From Liolophura sinensis (taxonomy: Eukaryota; Mollusca; Polyplacophora; Chitonida; Chitonidae), in the NCBI RefSeq assembly GCF_032854445.1, contig NC_088300.1, forward strand, positions 67,862,984-67,926,983: DNA of 64,000 bases, in the 5' to 3' direction. The notes beneath the pieces were generated by a model. That model saw nothing but the letters and a program-made list of their open reading frames with translations, made no database searches and was not told the origin of the DNA. The position numbers and the translations under genes are program-made. This document shows, in pieces, positions 27,146 to 39,668 of this stretch; within the stretch, counting starts at the first letter, position 1, and each line of letters begins with the position of its first letter.

Positions 27146-27395
27146 AGATAACTAACAAATGTTATATTACAGATAACTAACAAATGTTCTATTACAGATA
27201 ACTAACAAATGTTCTATTAAAGATAACTAACAAACATTATAATACAGAAAACTAACAAACATTATATTACAGAAAACTAACAAATGTTATATTACAGATA
27301 ACTAACAAATGTTATATTACAGATAACTAACAAATGTTATATTACAGATAACTAACAAATGTTCTATTACAGATAACTAACAAATGTTATATTAC
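27146..27395. repeat. 25-bp minisatellite, ten units
   Basis: AGATAACTAACAAATGTTAT followed by ATTAC, ten units in perfect 25-bp register with few substitutions. It starts only about 50 bp past the SWIB-gene stop, so it may lie in the 3' UTR. Confidence 0.97.
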
Positions 27396-27447
27396 AGATA
27401 CTCATGTTCAGCAAATGATGAAATGAATTTTACTCACCAAACACTTC

Positions 27448-27527
27448 CTACTCAACAATATCCTTCATATCTTTTATATGTGATTTCAAAAATTTCATCA
27501 TGCCAAAAGTCCGAATCCTCTTCTTGC
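27448..27527 (-). CDS. SWIB-gene exon 11 (stop codon)
   Basis: Residues 231-256: GKKRIRTFGMMKFLKSHIKD then MKDIVE and TAG at 27448-27450. It completes the SWIB domain, so the protein ends immediately after the fold. Confidence 0.94.
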
Positions 27528-30500
27528 CTGAGACAGAAAAGAAATGTGTTACAGGTCTTACTGCCTTTTATACATAACATAAATATTACCATTTAAAACT
27601 ATATTTTATAAGAAAAGAGTTGATATAATATAACCCAGGTTACTTCGGAAGTGAGCATGACACAGATCTAAACAGCCATAACCATTTTCTTGTGATGTGC
27701 TTGGTAGCTCTATAAATCAACTTTTCAGCTGGAATTCGTACCTGGCCATAGGAAACGCCATCTTACAGAAACTGGAAACACAATAATGTGTCCCATGTAC
27801 CAAATACTCATTTCACTAAAAAGGCAAAAACAGTGTCTGCATGACATCAGCAGAAATCAGGTTACAGAAACAACTTGTGTCTGGTTGGTTTAAGCTCACA
27901 ACATTTCTCACAGTTTCAAAGGGTGCCAGAGCAGTTAACAATCCTCTGAGAAACTAAGGCATGCTGGAAAGCTCCGCAGAACTGAGATGTTTTGACAGTG
28001 TTCTGTTCATCATCTTCCCATTTCTATTCTGCTAAACATGTGAATTTTCAGAAACTAGATCATGGGCTACCATGGCAACAGACTGATTGATCAAGTTGTC
28101 TTTACTGTTGAACTAACTATGCTCTAGGTCATACTGCAGTATTGAGTGTCAGGGTAAATGCAGGTAAATGTAAGCTAACCTTACAGACCCTACATTGCTT
28201 TACATCACTGCCACCAATAACAAACTGTGTGCAGATATCTTGCACAATGCCGAGGTCGCTGGGATCATGGCGATGAAACAGGAAGTGATGTCACAATGAT
28301 GTTACACTGTGCCTCAACCTTTGTTTTCTAGTAACACTTTATACATGTACCTGTGCGTTCTCTTCACACAAAGTATGCACAGCATGATTCCCACCAACAA
28401 CTCGAACAATTGACGAATGCTGATTAAATAATTCTGTGTTAGGACACCTGTGGTGAGGCTAAGCCTAAACAAGCCTACAAGCCTTACACAGGATCCAAAG
28501 TTCAAGTCTGTTTGGTGGTGGTAATTATTATTTATGTATTTATTTATTTGATTGGTGTTTTACATAGTACTCAAGAATATTTCACTTATACGACAGCGTC
28601 CAGGAACCAAGCAGAGCCTGGTGAAAACCCCCAGGACCATAACCAGGTTGAACTGGAAAGGGAACTAGCATGAGCTGGACTTGAACTCACTGCGACCATA
28701 TTGGTGACAGGCTGCAGAGTCACTCTCCTACACTAGCACACTAGCCACCTGGCTACGGAGGGCTCATTAAATGGTGACAATGAATAAAGGCAAGCAAAGA
28801 GAGCGGAACATGCACTGCAAGGAGCATGACTTTTGCAACAACATCCTCGTGTTTCGATTGATTCAGATGGTGTCATGAATGCACAACATAAAAACCTGCT
28901 AATCTGGCATACTGTAATAACCAGATTAAAACAACATGAAATTGTGAAATACATTTTATGTAAAAGATGTTCAAGAGCAGCTTACTTACTTATTTGAATG
29001 ATGTTTTATGCCGTACTCAACAATATTTGATTTATATGGCGACCAGCGTGATGCTGGGAGGAAAGTGTGCAGAGCCCCAGGGAAAACCCACGATCATCTC
29101 CAGGTTGCTGCAAGACCTCCCCAGGTACTGCTAGAGAAGAAACCAGCAGGAACTGGACTTGAACTCATAGGGAGCGGATTGATGAGAGGCTCCTGGGTCA
29201 CTGCGCCATGCTGGCATGCTAGCCCCCTCAGCCACGGAGGTTTGACTAGCATCAATGTCAAGCCCTTACAATTTCTAACATCTTACTCACCGAAGACTTT
29301 AAATAATTCCTCATCACAAACCATAAATTGTCTGTTTTTGGGATCCTGCAAAGGTAAAATACAAGGCCTTTTTATTTATATAATGTCACTGATAAAAGTG
29401 AGATTTCACTCAGATATCACTTTTGATATAGCATTTTAATATTTCATACCCAGATGCCATGACATTGAAAAAAAAAACAGTTTGTTGTAGGACGTTCCAA
29501 ACCATGCTCAGTGGCATGACACTATCATAGGACTAGTCAAATTTAACATTCCTCGGTCGAGCAACAAGACACCACGTCACACAAGTCTGCGAAGGCCTTG
29601 AGCTCAAAACATTGCCTCAACTTCATGAACTTCCTCAAGTACAGAAAATCAGGATATTGTCAAAACATAGATAATAAATAGAATATACTATGATAAAGGC
29701 TAAATACCATAAATATTGTTCCTGTGGATTGTCATTTCATCCTCTCACTCAAACAACATTTACGGTATTCAATGTTCACTCAGTAATACCCTCTATGCAT
29801 GGCCTTTACCAAAGTGTACAGAAGACACTGACCTCTAATTTTCTTTCTTTCACAATTTCCCACATCCTTTTCACAACATCTTTTCTGGCCATCTGAAAGG
29901 TCAAAAACATAAATCCTGAACAGTGTGAACCTGATGCCAAAAAATATGTCTAGAGAAGATTAATTAACATCTCCACAGTTATCAGATTGTGCCGATTTCA
30001 GGAAGTTTAAATTCCAAAAAAAAAAAAAAAAAAATGGATGTTTTATCACCTTATCACCACACCAAAGCACATTTTGAATAGAATTTAATGCCTGAAATAT
30101 TTGAATTCCTTAAGTTAGGCTTTTTGAACCATATTACGAGTGTTGAGCATCAAGATTTTCACAAGCTTTTCTTTCTGCTCTAAACCATGTACTTACTGTC
30201 AGAATTGTTTCAGTTTTAGTACACTCTGCATAATGCACTTCACAAAAGTTTTATCAATATCCAAATTAACAGGTGAGCAAAAATTCCCTATGACGTCTTT
30301 GAGTGAATGAATGAATGCTTGGAATTTAATGCCGTACTTAACAATTTTTCAGTCATATGATGAGGAGTGCGAACATATACTGTGTCTTCTCTGCCACCAA
30401 AGTGCTGCTGCCACTGAAGTATCATGCCGAAGACACCAGACATGACACCCCATCCAGCCACATTATACAGTTAAGCCTTGCTACAGCGCGCCGTTTTGGG

Positions 30501-33500
30501 GACAAGTTCCTGAGTGCATCAAAATGAAATAACCTCAGGATTCAGTATGTAGGGCTACAGTAAAAAGTCTATCTTACAGATTATGATTTTGACACTAAGC
30601 AAGTTGTATCAATGCACAATGTGTTTTTTCAAATGCTTTCTTTTTGTTAGTTTACTGTAAATGCATGAGATTTTTTGATACCTATGGATTCAAGCATTCC
30701 AGCAACGTCCTACGAGTAAATCCCGCAAAGCTAGCCTTGTATCCCGTAATCACAGGCCTGAGCAGAACTCCTTCTCAGAGGTCAATGTTAAACATTTCCA
30801 CAAGCTGAATTCAAGTAACATAGTTCCATCCACTTTATTGTTAAAAGCGAACATAATGTCAGCCAATGAAGTTGAATAAATTAATAATGCAGTATTCCTG
30901 AAATGTTCTAAAAGTATTTTAAAATTCTACACCGTTTATCAACAAAGTACATAGTAAACAATCGTCAGGACCCAGCCACTCATTTGGTGATGCCATTTTG
31001 CCATGTTATAGCTATCTAGAGTGTCGTCACAAACCTAGGAGTTCTCCCGTACCATTGGCATTGAACGATGTGACAATGAGAAAATAATAAAAAACAAAAC
31101 ATCTGATGACCAACCAAACAGTTATATCTCTGCTCCGTGTTCAAAGGGCCGATGTTTCATTTAGTTTGGCGCTCGGTTAGGGCAATGTCTGTTGACAAAA
31201 GCGTCATATTTTAGCGGTCCTGCTTGTCCTCATCCTGCAAGGGTGTTCGCATTTGGACTTGCTGGCTGCACTGACTTCAGGAACTTAGCAAACTTAGCAG
31301 GACCTTCTGATTGATAACAGATCCTTTCTTTCATATTTTGAGGAGATAGTTTCATAAAAAATCTGGCCTTGCTAAGGAAAAATAATGCTAAGTCACAATA
31401 TTTTTCGTCAAGCTATGACTCTCCTCAGGCAGTTTTCTTGCCAGCTCACCCTGACAAGTTGACAACATGTACAGACTGTGACACTGCCAGTCGTGCTCAG
31501 TCCCTTGCTCATAAATGTGTAGTTCAAAATGCATCAGCTTAACACTTAAGCTACCTGCAAAATCCAATTTATTGCATCAGTATTTATCTATCCACTACAA
31601 GAAACTAATCTTACAATCGAGAGAGCTGTGACAGCCAATCATGTGACGATTTCAGCGCTAGTGATTGGCCAAGTTTATAAGGGCTTCACAACATGGCTAC
31701 TCAGAGTGAATTTTCCGTCAGTGCCATATGCCCTATGCTGAACTTCCATTTTCTCTGCTTTCAAAGCTTTACAGAATTTTTTACACACATGTACTTTCTG
31801 TATTAACTGTGTCCTATATCATTTTTTCCAGGTATATATAGTGGTAGGCTTTACGTTCACTTTAAACAGAAAATGCTAAACGCATAAGATATCCAATTCA
31901 TCCATGTCTGCTTGTATCAGAATGAATTCATAGAATTTAGACGCCTCTGATTCAAATTGACTGACTGTATACGACTGTCAACTCGATCACGTGACCATGT
32001 TATAGCTACTGAACAACATAATAATAATAATAATATTCACCATTTTAACGTTTGTCATGCTAAATGAATGTATTAAATGGGGGGAAAAAGCTAATCTCAA
32101 ATATATGGGTGAGTTCATCTCAACTCTCACATCTCAGCATGCTGGTAAGCCAAATCTTACTTCCTGCAGTTTCACACCTCGCTTTATAGCCATTCAATAA
32201 TCTGATTAAAGTTATCAGCATTTACTGAAAGTGTACAAATATTATTCCCTTTATGAGTTTTGCCTTTCACAGTTTCTGCATTGCTGACGAAGTCGCCCAC
32301 ATGCGGAAGTAATGCTGCAACAGCAACATCACACATGGGTTTAGAGTCAAACTCGCTTGATGCATTTCTTTTTGCTTATGCTCACATGATATTAAAAAGC
32401 TTAAGCCTAAAATATCACCTGGGAGACACACCAACTGTAGGAAATGAAGCAAATGATGTTGCGTTATTCACATATATTTCTCGTTAGGAAAACTTTATTA
32501 GTTTGTAGTTTTAGTTGTTCTCACATGAAAGTGCACCACAGATTTTGGAGGGACAAGATTTGGGTCATGTTATATCTGACTGCGCACTACACTGAGGCGT
32601 CTTATAGCAAGGCTACACTGTAAAGACACCGGGACAACCAGTCTTGTTTCCTCACTCTAGCCTCTCAGCGCTGAGCAACATGCAATTCAGCATCAAGTAC
32701 CAGTTTTAGTCTTTGGCATGATCCAACCCAAATCCAAGTTTGATTCCAAGTCTCCGGAATGATGTCTTTGAACGACTTTGTTTCAGAACATGACACCTGT
32801 TTTTCAGAAATTAACTTTTAGAAACCGAGGAGACACACTCTTCTGGTCTCTTTAATGGCAACCACTGCATGCACTATTTATAGTTTACATTTACCTACGT
32901 TTACTGACAGCTGATTGACTCACCCTATCTGTGCCCATGATTGTGGCTAGATCTGGAGACAACACACACGGCTGACTGTACGTACTCGTCCCCGCTGGAA
33001 AACAGACATACATGGTACAGAGCTTGATGCATACGTATACACTCCGGGGGAAGCCCCTAAACTCAAAAATTATATTACTATTAAAGACTAATGATCATTA
33101 AAAAGATACATATATGCACATTTATGCGTAAAGCAAATATATAAATTTGAGTGAGTGAGTGCTTGGGGTTGAATGTCGTACTCAACAATTTTTCAGTCAT
33201 ATGACGACGAAGGAATCCTTAGAGTACATGTAATGTTCCTCCTTGTTGCAGGACGGATTTCCACCAATTTTTTTATCTAGTGCTGCTTCACTGAGACGCC
33301 TTACCAAACGCAAGTAAGCCGCCTTGCCCAAGCCATTACACTGATACGGGTCAACCAGTCACTGCACTATCCTCTTCATGCTGAAAGCCAAGCGAGGAAG
33401 TAACAACTCCCTCTTTTAAAGTCTTAGGTGAGACTCGACCCAGGATTGACCCTGGATCTACCGCTCCCGAAGCGGACTCTCAACCAACTGTGCTATCAGG

Positions 33501-36500
33501 ACCGGTTAATAAATATGATACACTTCAATTTCAGTCACTTGAAGGTAACTGTAACTGTAACTCATTGAAGAGGGATTTTTGCAAAAAAAAAATTGCATTC
33601 AAACATATAAATTCAACATTCTTTAATAGAGCTGTTACACTTTGACTGTTAAGTTGCAAATAACTTCATTTTATTGCAAGATACCACCATTTCCAGTTTC
33701 ATGAAAAAAAGCTAAAAACACACAGATCTTCAAATTTAATGTATAAGTGGAATAATTTTATGCCGTATTCTTCGAGGAATATATCAGTTCTACACACACG
33801 ATCAGGTTTACCACGTTTATGGGTGGAGGAAACCACAACAACATGCAGGTGTTCTGACAATCTCCTGATGCAAGGCCATAGCCAAGCTGGCAGCAGCTGA
33901 ATTTGAACCTATGACCCTCACTGGTAACACGGACTGAGGCAATATAGGTTACTTGCCCTGGAAGGGACCCTCCATTGATTAGATCCCCCCACCCCCAACA
34001 AACACACACAAAAGAAAAAGAGTTATTACTTTTCCTTGGGGTTTTTTCTTTCCTCTTCTTTTTCTTTTGAACCTAAAAAATATAAATGTGTTAATAATAA
34101 TAACTGTGTCATAGTAACTTGTGAAATGAAAATTTTACCACTGAAAAGTGTCATATCATATTTAAATAAGTACATAGATATTCAAGGTAGAGTGTCAATC
34201 CGCAGCCCACTTATTTCTACCCATTTCTGCAGATATTGGTATATGTACACATACATGTAATATTTGGTCTTGAATTATGATTCGTTGGTGCATAACTGTA
34301 AAAACAATCACAACATGCTGTTCTTTTTTATAAAATATGCATGACCACATACACATATGCCACACCATGAGCAAGAGATTTTAAAGTGAAACAGCATGGC
34401 GTCTCTCTTTGGCTGATATACAGAACACGTGTTAGCCTTCGAAGGAAATATATCATGTAAGTTTCATAATAATTTCTTCCAGAATACTGGTATTAAACTA
34501 GATATGAATTTGATGTATGATAGGACATAAAAAAAACAAGTTTAAAACTGGTATGAATTGCAGTTATCAAATCTTTCCTTGACACTTACTGGAGACTTTT
34601 TGACTGATCGATGCCTGGATTTCCGTCCACCAGATTCTTCCTCTTGTAACTGTTTAGCTAATTCTTCATCATCCACCTTAAACATCAATAAATATATTAT
34701 AAAAATGGAATGATGGGCCAGAATATTGTAAAGATTTATGAAAACTGACCAGAACCTGGGGAAACCCACGACCGTCGGCAGGTTACTGAGAGATCATCCT
34801 GCGGATGACCAGACAGGAAGCCAGCCTGAACTGGGAGTTACATGTTTATTTGCGGATTGATTGTTGTTTAAAGCCATCCTCAAGAATTGCTCACTCATAT
34901 GATGGTGGTATAATTGATATATGGTATAATTAATACTATATACTAATATATATGATATAATTCATACCTGGGTGGATGAGTATCAATACATGTACATTTA
35001 CATTATTTATTTGATTTATTTGATTGTTGTTTTATGCCGTACTTAAGAGTATTTCATTTATACGACGTTGCCTAGCATTATGGTGGGAGGAAACCGGGCA
35101 GAACCCTGGGGTAACCCACGACCATCCACAGGTAGCTGACAGACCTTCCCACAGATGACTGGAGAAGAAACCAGCATGAGCTGGACTTAAACTCACAATG
35201 ACTGCATTTGTGAGACGTTCCTGAGTCATTGCGCAGCACTGGTGTGCTAACCTCCTTGGCCACAGGTCTCCATGTGATAGTGCAGGCTTGCCTCAGAAGG
35301 CTTATTAGCTGCCTGCTGAGGTGTTAAGGTTTCCTCTGGGAAACATATAGAATATGAACATATAACATAGTGGTATATCGTATATAAAAAAAGTAGCTCA
35401 AGAGAAAAAGTTACCATACAAAAATTTTAACATAAAATTTAAGTGCTAAATTTTCATAGAAACTACAATGAATAGTTAACAGTGATTTTACTTTAATTAA
35501 CACTGAAATCAAGTAAAATGGCATGCTTTGTTAATGACATGCATAAATAGCAAAATCTTATGCATCTCATGTTGACGTCAAGACAAATGTCCTTTGAGAT
35601 AATATGTAAATTTAAGCTTATTAAAAGAAACAGGCAACACATATTAAAACCTTAGTTTTTGATTTTGGGCTTTTTTTTCTTATGTAACTCTTTGGTAACT
35701 CTAAAAATAAAATGAAATTCCCACGACGCCATGGGATACCTCAAATTAGAGAAACCAGGATAACAAAGACAAAGAAAGATTTTTTGTGGTGTGCAAATTC
35801 TTGCTTACTCTGAACTGCGACATCTTAGTTATACAACATCACAAAAATAAAAATGTACACTTTTTAAACTTTGTTTAGGATATGTTATCAATACATGTAC
35901 ATTTGGTTTTGTGTTGTCTTTTCTTTTAATGAACTTAAAATGCAACCAATCCTTACATCTGCTTCGTCATCTGATAAGTCTGCTGATGTATTGTGCGGTG
36001 TGATGGGTTTAGAACTCTGCAAAGCACATCAAGAAAAATTCATTTAAATAATTAAATACCCTAGTCAACATTCATTACACACAGGGCTCCAAACCAAAAA
36101 TGTTACAAATAAAATATTATAATGACAAAAATGAAGAGGCATAGGAAGGTTCATCAAAAGAATGGATTTTGTATCATGCAAAATGTCAGAAAGAAAATTA
36201 AAAAATAACTCGTAACATGCATCGAAAAGCAATGACAAACTACCTGTATCACTTTACAATTTACGATGCCAGGACTCAGACAGACAAAGCACAGTTTCTA
36301 AATAAATATATTTATTGTCAATTACCTTTTTGCCTTTTGACTTAGTACTGGGCTTTGCCTTCTTCTTTGGTGGCTCAACCTCAATCTGCAATTTGGATAA
36401 TCTATGTTAAAACCAATAATTTTACTTACACCAAACTGAAGGAAAGAGGAGGGGAGGGGGCAGAAGATTAGAATGTTCCCCTTGTAAGCAGAAGACCCAG

Positions 36501-38480
36501 AATCAAGCTTGAGTCTGATCGTGGCCAAGACTTCAAAAGTCAACCATGCTGGTACTGTACTTTCTCAAATGGACCCTCAAAAAATGAGAAGTGAAACACA
36601 GGCATATTCCAGAAAAAAACATTTCTGATATAAAAGCTAACTTACCTTCAATTAAATCTTAAATTTCGTCACATAACTAAGATGCAAATTTTGCGTGATT
36701 ATGAGAGTTTTACTGGTCACAGAAAGATGTTGTGAGGTTTGCTTGGGAGGGAGGGTGACATCGTTATGGAAAAATAAAATTTCCCCACCAAAATTAAAAT
36801 TTTAAGATATTTATCTGCCTCTAAAAATGCATTTTGTTGAGTGACATTTTAGGACATTTACCATAGGTCATACTGTCCACACCATGTCCCTGACCTAAAC
36901 ATAATTAAATTTAAAATTAAAGACAAAGCCGAACCAGGGGGTGATTCCACAAAGCCATTTCTGACTAACTTCAAAATTTAAAACCTCAGCACCATGGTTA
37001 ATAATTGGTACTGGAAGTCAAAACTTTTACCCACATTCTCTGAAGAGAACATTAATGAGGAAGTCAAAATTTTAATTTTAATAATAACCTTTAAAGGCGC
37101 ATTCAAATTTTGATTTAAACCAGAGATAGCTTTGTGTAATCAGCCTATGAAAGAAAAATCAGAAATTAGATTTTTCAAATCTCCATTCTTTGAATTAATT
37201 CTCACCTCATCCTCACTTTCCGATGATGCCTCAGACTCTGAATTTTTCCCATTGCTCGCTTGACTATTCTGGCTATCTTCTTCTTCACTTATGGCTTTCA
37301 TTAAAATATCATCTATTTCTTGTTTCCTGAAACCAAACCAATGAGAAAACACAGAAGTCCAAGTCAACAATTTCTTCATAAATTTATTATCAAACCACAT
37401 CACTCATAATATTTACAAAGCTGAACAGCTTTAACATAATTAGAAATGGCATTTAAAAGAACTGTTTAACTACTGTATTTAGGCACTGGAGTTTAAGGGT
37501 GGAAACTATGGTGCACTAAGTAAACCTCAGACCTTCAACAGATACTTTACAAACCTCCTGACTTCAGTAATGTTGAAGGAGTTTCTGGGTTACAATAAGG
37601 CAATGAGTGCCCTACATATAGCTAGATTAATAAGTTTCCCAGCATAACCACATTCAAAATATCACTACTTATTTGTTAAGGCTGACGGGATCTACTACCT
37701 GGAAGACAGTTGGAAAACTATTGTTATAGATTCAAAACATAACATAACTGTAACTTTACAATTTACAATTAAATTACTTTGGAAGCCAGTAAAAATATCT
37801 GTTGTAAAAAAAAGTTTTTTGAACAGTATGAACACACCATAACTTTAGTCCTTTATATACATAAGTGAACACTTACTGTTGTGGCTCACAGTCAGACAAT
37901 AATACTGAAGAGAATCTGGTTTAATGTATTAAACTATCTGGAATTTTCTCTTGTAAATTTCTATAAACGAATCCGTAGGAAGGGAGAACAAATGTAACAA
38001 TTGTCTCGAGGCCATTCGCCCATACCGACACAAACCATGTGGCCATGTTTACCCACGTGACATGACGTAGCTACCTACTTTCAGTTCAGTAAGGGCGATT
38101 TATTCCCGCCAAATATGTCACACCCACACAAATATTTTCATTAACATAAACACGGTTTCATCCAGATCAAGAATTCTGGCAATTCTTGTCATAACCACCA
38201 TACTACACAAACCTGTCCGTGAAGTCAGCGTCATACTGCTCTTCGAGCATGCGGCGAACTTTCTTCGATGACAACGAAGTCAAATCTGCCCCTTTCAAAA
38301 TCTCTGAAATACAATTAGCAAACTTTAAGAAATCGCAAAAAATTGCGCTTGAAAAGTAAATACGGCTATCCAGGCTTCTTCGGATTAAAAGTGAAAGTAA
38401 AACTGCTATTATTAAAGAGTACAAACTGTTTTCTTACTTCGCACACTGGCTCGGATTTCGTCTGAACTGATGGAAGCCAT
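27448..38480 (-). CDS. DEK_C + SWIB/MDM2 domain nuclear protein (UAF30/spp27-like, 11 coding exons)
   Basis: Exons, in transcript order: 38438-38480, 38213-38303, 37206-37326, 36326-36385, 35957-36016, 34590-34676, 34030-34072, 32924-32994, 29833-29892, 29291-29345, 27448-27527. The 771 nt give 256 codons plus stop, with consistent phases and GT..AG introns. Residues 6-58 look like a DEK_C helical domain, a small DNA/chromatin-binding fold. Residues 62-85 are acidic and serine-rich. Lysine clusters at about 91-105 and 157-168 are likely nuclear localisation signals. Residues 176-252 form a SWIB/MDM2-type domain (QPCVLSPDLATIMG, ARKDVVKRMWEIV, FMVCDEELFKVFGKKRIRTF). This architecture is known from yeast UAF30, an rDNA transcription factor subunit, and from invertebrate proteins named after it. 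A chromatin or transcription role is inferred from the family. No break is visible. Confidence 0.93.
28521..28765 (-). mobile_element. SINE family A in SWIB-gene intron 10
   Basis: Tail TTATTTATTTGATTGGTG, degraded body and head GCCTCCGTAGCCA-like at the right end, with box B GAGTTCAAGTCC on the minus strand. Same sense as the host gene. Confidence 0.85.
28983..29243 (-). mobile_element. SINE family A in SWIB-gene intron 10, near exon 10
   Basis: Full-length but diverged; head CCTCCGTGGCTGAG and box B GAGTTCAAGTCC on the minus strand. It ends about 48 bp from exon 10. A 143-codon open frame across it is not a gene. Confidence 0.85.
29291..29345 (-). CDS. SWIB-gene exon 10 (SWIB domain)
   Basis: Residues 213-230 plus one base: DPKNRQFMVCDEELFKVF, the central strand/helix of the SWIB fold. 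Confidence 0.95.
29833..29892 (-). CDS. SWIB-gene exon 9 (SWIB domain)
   Basis: Residues 193-212: MARKDVVKRMWEIVKERKLE, the helix with the near-invariant R-x-x-V-x-x-x-W-x-I/Y pattern of SWIB domains. Confidence 0.95.
30299..30475 (-). mobile_element. SINE family B-like fragment in intron 8
   Basis: Tail GAGTGAATGAATGAATGCTT then ACTTAACAATTTTTCAGTCATATGA, as in the family B copies, followed by an unrelated or diverged body. Confidence 0.65.
32924..32994 (-). CDS. SWIB-gene exon 8 (SWIB domain start)
   Basis: Residues 169-192. SQPCVLSPDLATIMGTDR is the first helix of the SWIB fold. Confidence 0.93.
33151..33507 (-). mobile_element. SINE family B, near full length, in SWIB-gene intron 7
   Basis: On the minus strand it begins GGTCCTGATAGCACAGTTGG (box A) and ends in GTTGAGTACGAC..CACTCACTC. 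The body matches the copy at 48482-48843. Confidence 0.9.
33738..33940 (-). mobile_element. SINE family C in SWIB-gene intron 7
   Basis: The minus strand has box B AGGTTCAAATTC, a body with GGTTTCCTCCACCC, and a tail GAAGAATACGGCATAAAAT. It is distinct from A and B but shares the body and tail motifs. Confidence 0.65.
34030..34072 (-). CDS. SWIB-gene exon 7 (microexon-sized lysine cluster)
   Basis: Residues 155-168 (VQKKKKRKEKTPRK) plus one base, 43 nt. It is placed by phase: exon 6 ends in phase 0, and exon 8 needs one extra base, which this exon supplies. Donor GTAATA. Confidence 0.8.
34590..34676 (-). CDS. SWIB-gene exon 6
   Basis: Residues 126-154: VDDEELAKQLQEEESGGRKS and a basic serine-rich tail. 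The DEELAKQLQEEE helix is typical of the linker in this family. Confidence 0.9.
34745..34905 (-). mobile_element. Rearranged SINE family A fragments
   Basis: Body piece (GGGGAAACCCACGACCGTCG) and a separate tail piece (GATTGTTGTTTAAAGCC..CTCAAGAATTG) in swapped order. Two nested or broken copies. Confidence 0.65.
35003..35271 (-). mobile_element. SINE family A, full length, in SWIB-gene intron 5
   Basis: Tail TTATTTGATTGTTGTTTTAT, complete body, and box B GAGTTTAAGTCC with a diverged head at the right end. Confidence 0.9.
35957..36016 (-). CDS. SWIB-gene exon 5
   Basis: Residues 106-125 (SSKPITPHNT then SADLSDDEAD). Phase 0 at both ends, 60 nt, low complexity, with a possible CK2-type acidic serine site. 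Confidence 0.87.
36326..36385 (-). CDS. SWIB-gene exon 4
   Basis: Residues 86-105, a lysine-rich segment (PPKKKAKPSTKSKGKK), probably a nuclear localisation signal. Phase 0 at both ends and exactly 60 nt, so skipping it would keep the frame. Confidence 0.88.
37206..37326 (-). CDS. SWIB-gene exon 3
   Basis: Residues 45-85. It finishes the DEK_C-like domain (KQEIDDILMKAI), then runs into a Ser/Glu-rich acidic stretch ending SESEDE. Confidence 0.92.
38213..38303 (-). CDS. SWIB-gene exon 2
   Basis: Residues 15-44 plus two bases: KILKGADLTSLSSKKVRRML, the core of the DEK_C-like domain with its leucine and KKVR pattern. The donor GTTTGT is weak but phase-consistent. Confidence 0.92.
38438..38480 (-). 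CDS. SWIB-gene exon 1 (start codon)
   Basis: MASISSDEIRASVR plus one base. The ATG is at 38478-38480, preceded by AACA. The donor is GTAAGA. It encodes the first helix of the DEK_C-like domain. Confidence 0.9.
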
Positions 38481-39668
38481 GTTTGTTGTGGTGTTTGTTT
38501 TGAAGAGCGATTAACGGGAGGTAACTCTGAACGCGCTTTTATGGCTGAAACCTGTGTTGGCCAACCCGATACCACAAGTTTCATTATTACCAGCAGACAC
38601 CCGGCATGGCACACCGTCCATACCAACACCAGATCTTTTCTATAATCGCCTCAAGTAGAATGAGTGAGAAAGTAACGATTAAATGTCGAATTCTGATCAC
38701 TAGTTAATTCAGACATCAACATACCGGTAGTTCTGCTGTTTACACGGGATGAAAGAAAAACAACTTACACTGTGTGGAATTAGTATACCGGTGCATGTAC
38801 TTTTCCACCACCCCAATTCGCCGAGTACTAAGCTGGACTCCAGGCTGACCAGCTGACAGGTGACTGATGCAGCAGGTGCCCAGTAACAGTAATATTTATT
38901 TTACTGACAATTTTATATTGTTAAACACCATGCTCAAGAATGTATGTATGTAGGGTTTTACTTCATATATAATTAACAATTTTTCGTATTACTGGGTCTT
39001 TGTACACTGTGTCTTCTTCTGATAAGTCCATGCTGCCAACCTTGCTCACATATATTTCACTTAAATACAATGCCCATGAGTTGTAAGGGCAGGGGAATGG
39101 AATCCCTGGGGTAAACCACAGGCCATTAGCAAGGTATTGACGAAATTTCCTACCTGAGATAGACCCTATGCAACCATATCAATGAACCGAATCGGCCTTT
39201 CACGAGTCTTGCAAGTTCATGCTGGTTTAGGTGACATAAGGTGTCATTGGGGTTGGCGCCAAGTAACATGGTTAAATGACGTGATTTTACAGTACAAAAG
39301 GGCCAACAACCGACTATGCAAGATGTATATTCAGTCTAGCAAATACTATAAAACCACATAACCATGTTAGTTCACAAAAGCCCCCACCCTGTCTCAACCA
39401 GACCTTCATGAACTCATGATTGATTTACTGGTGGAAGACAAGAGATCTTCTGTGCAGAAGGCTGAGTGCCACTGAGCGCTTGCTCTCATTAAAGTACAAA
39501 ACCCATGAGAGTAAGGGAATTTAAAGATTTCCGTGCCAAGGCTGGGACTGAACAGCCACACCTTGTGTGATATCGGTTAGGAAGCATGCACATTTCCACT
39601 GACCAATGTCCTGCTACTGCTTAACTGTAATAATGACACAAGCAATCAAGGATCGTAACATGTCAATC
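38481..39668. other. Short intergenic region upstream of the SWIB gene
   Basis: Presumed SWIB-gene promoter side and the space to the V-ATPase 3' end. SINE-like remnants (families B and C) lie at 38938-39190. No TATA box is obvious next to 38480. Confidence 0.6.
38938..39190 (-). mobile_element. Degraded SINE remnants (B-like tail, C-like body)
   Basis: TAATTAACAATTTTTCGTAT resembles the family B tail. Further right, ATATTTCACTTAAATACAAT and CCTGGGGTAAACCACAGGCC resemble family C. Confidence 0.5.

Noticed and set aside
29008-29439. 143-codon plus-strand ORF
   Set aside because: It is a readthrough of the antisense strand of a SINE into SWIB-gene exon 10 and intron.
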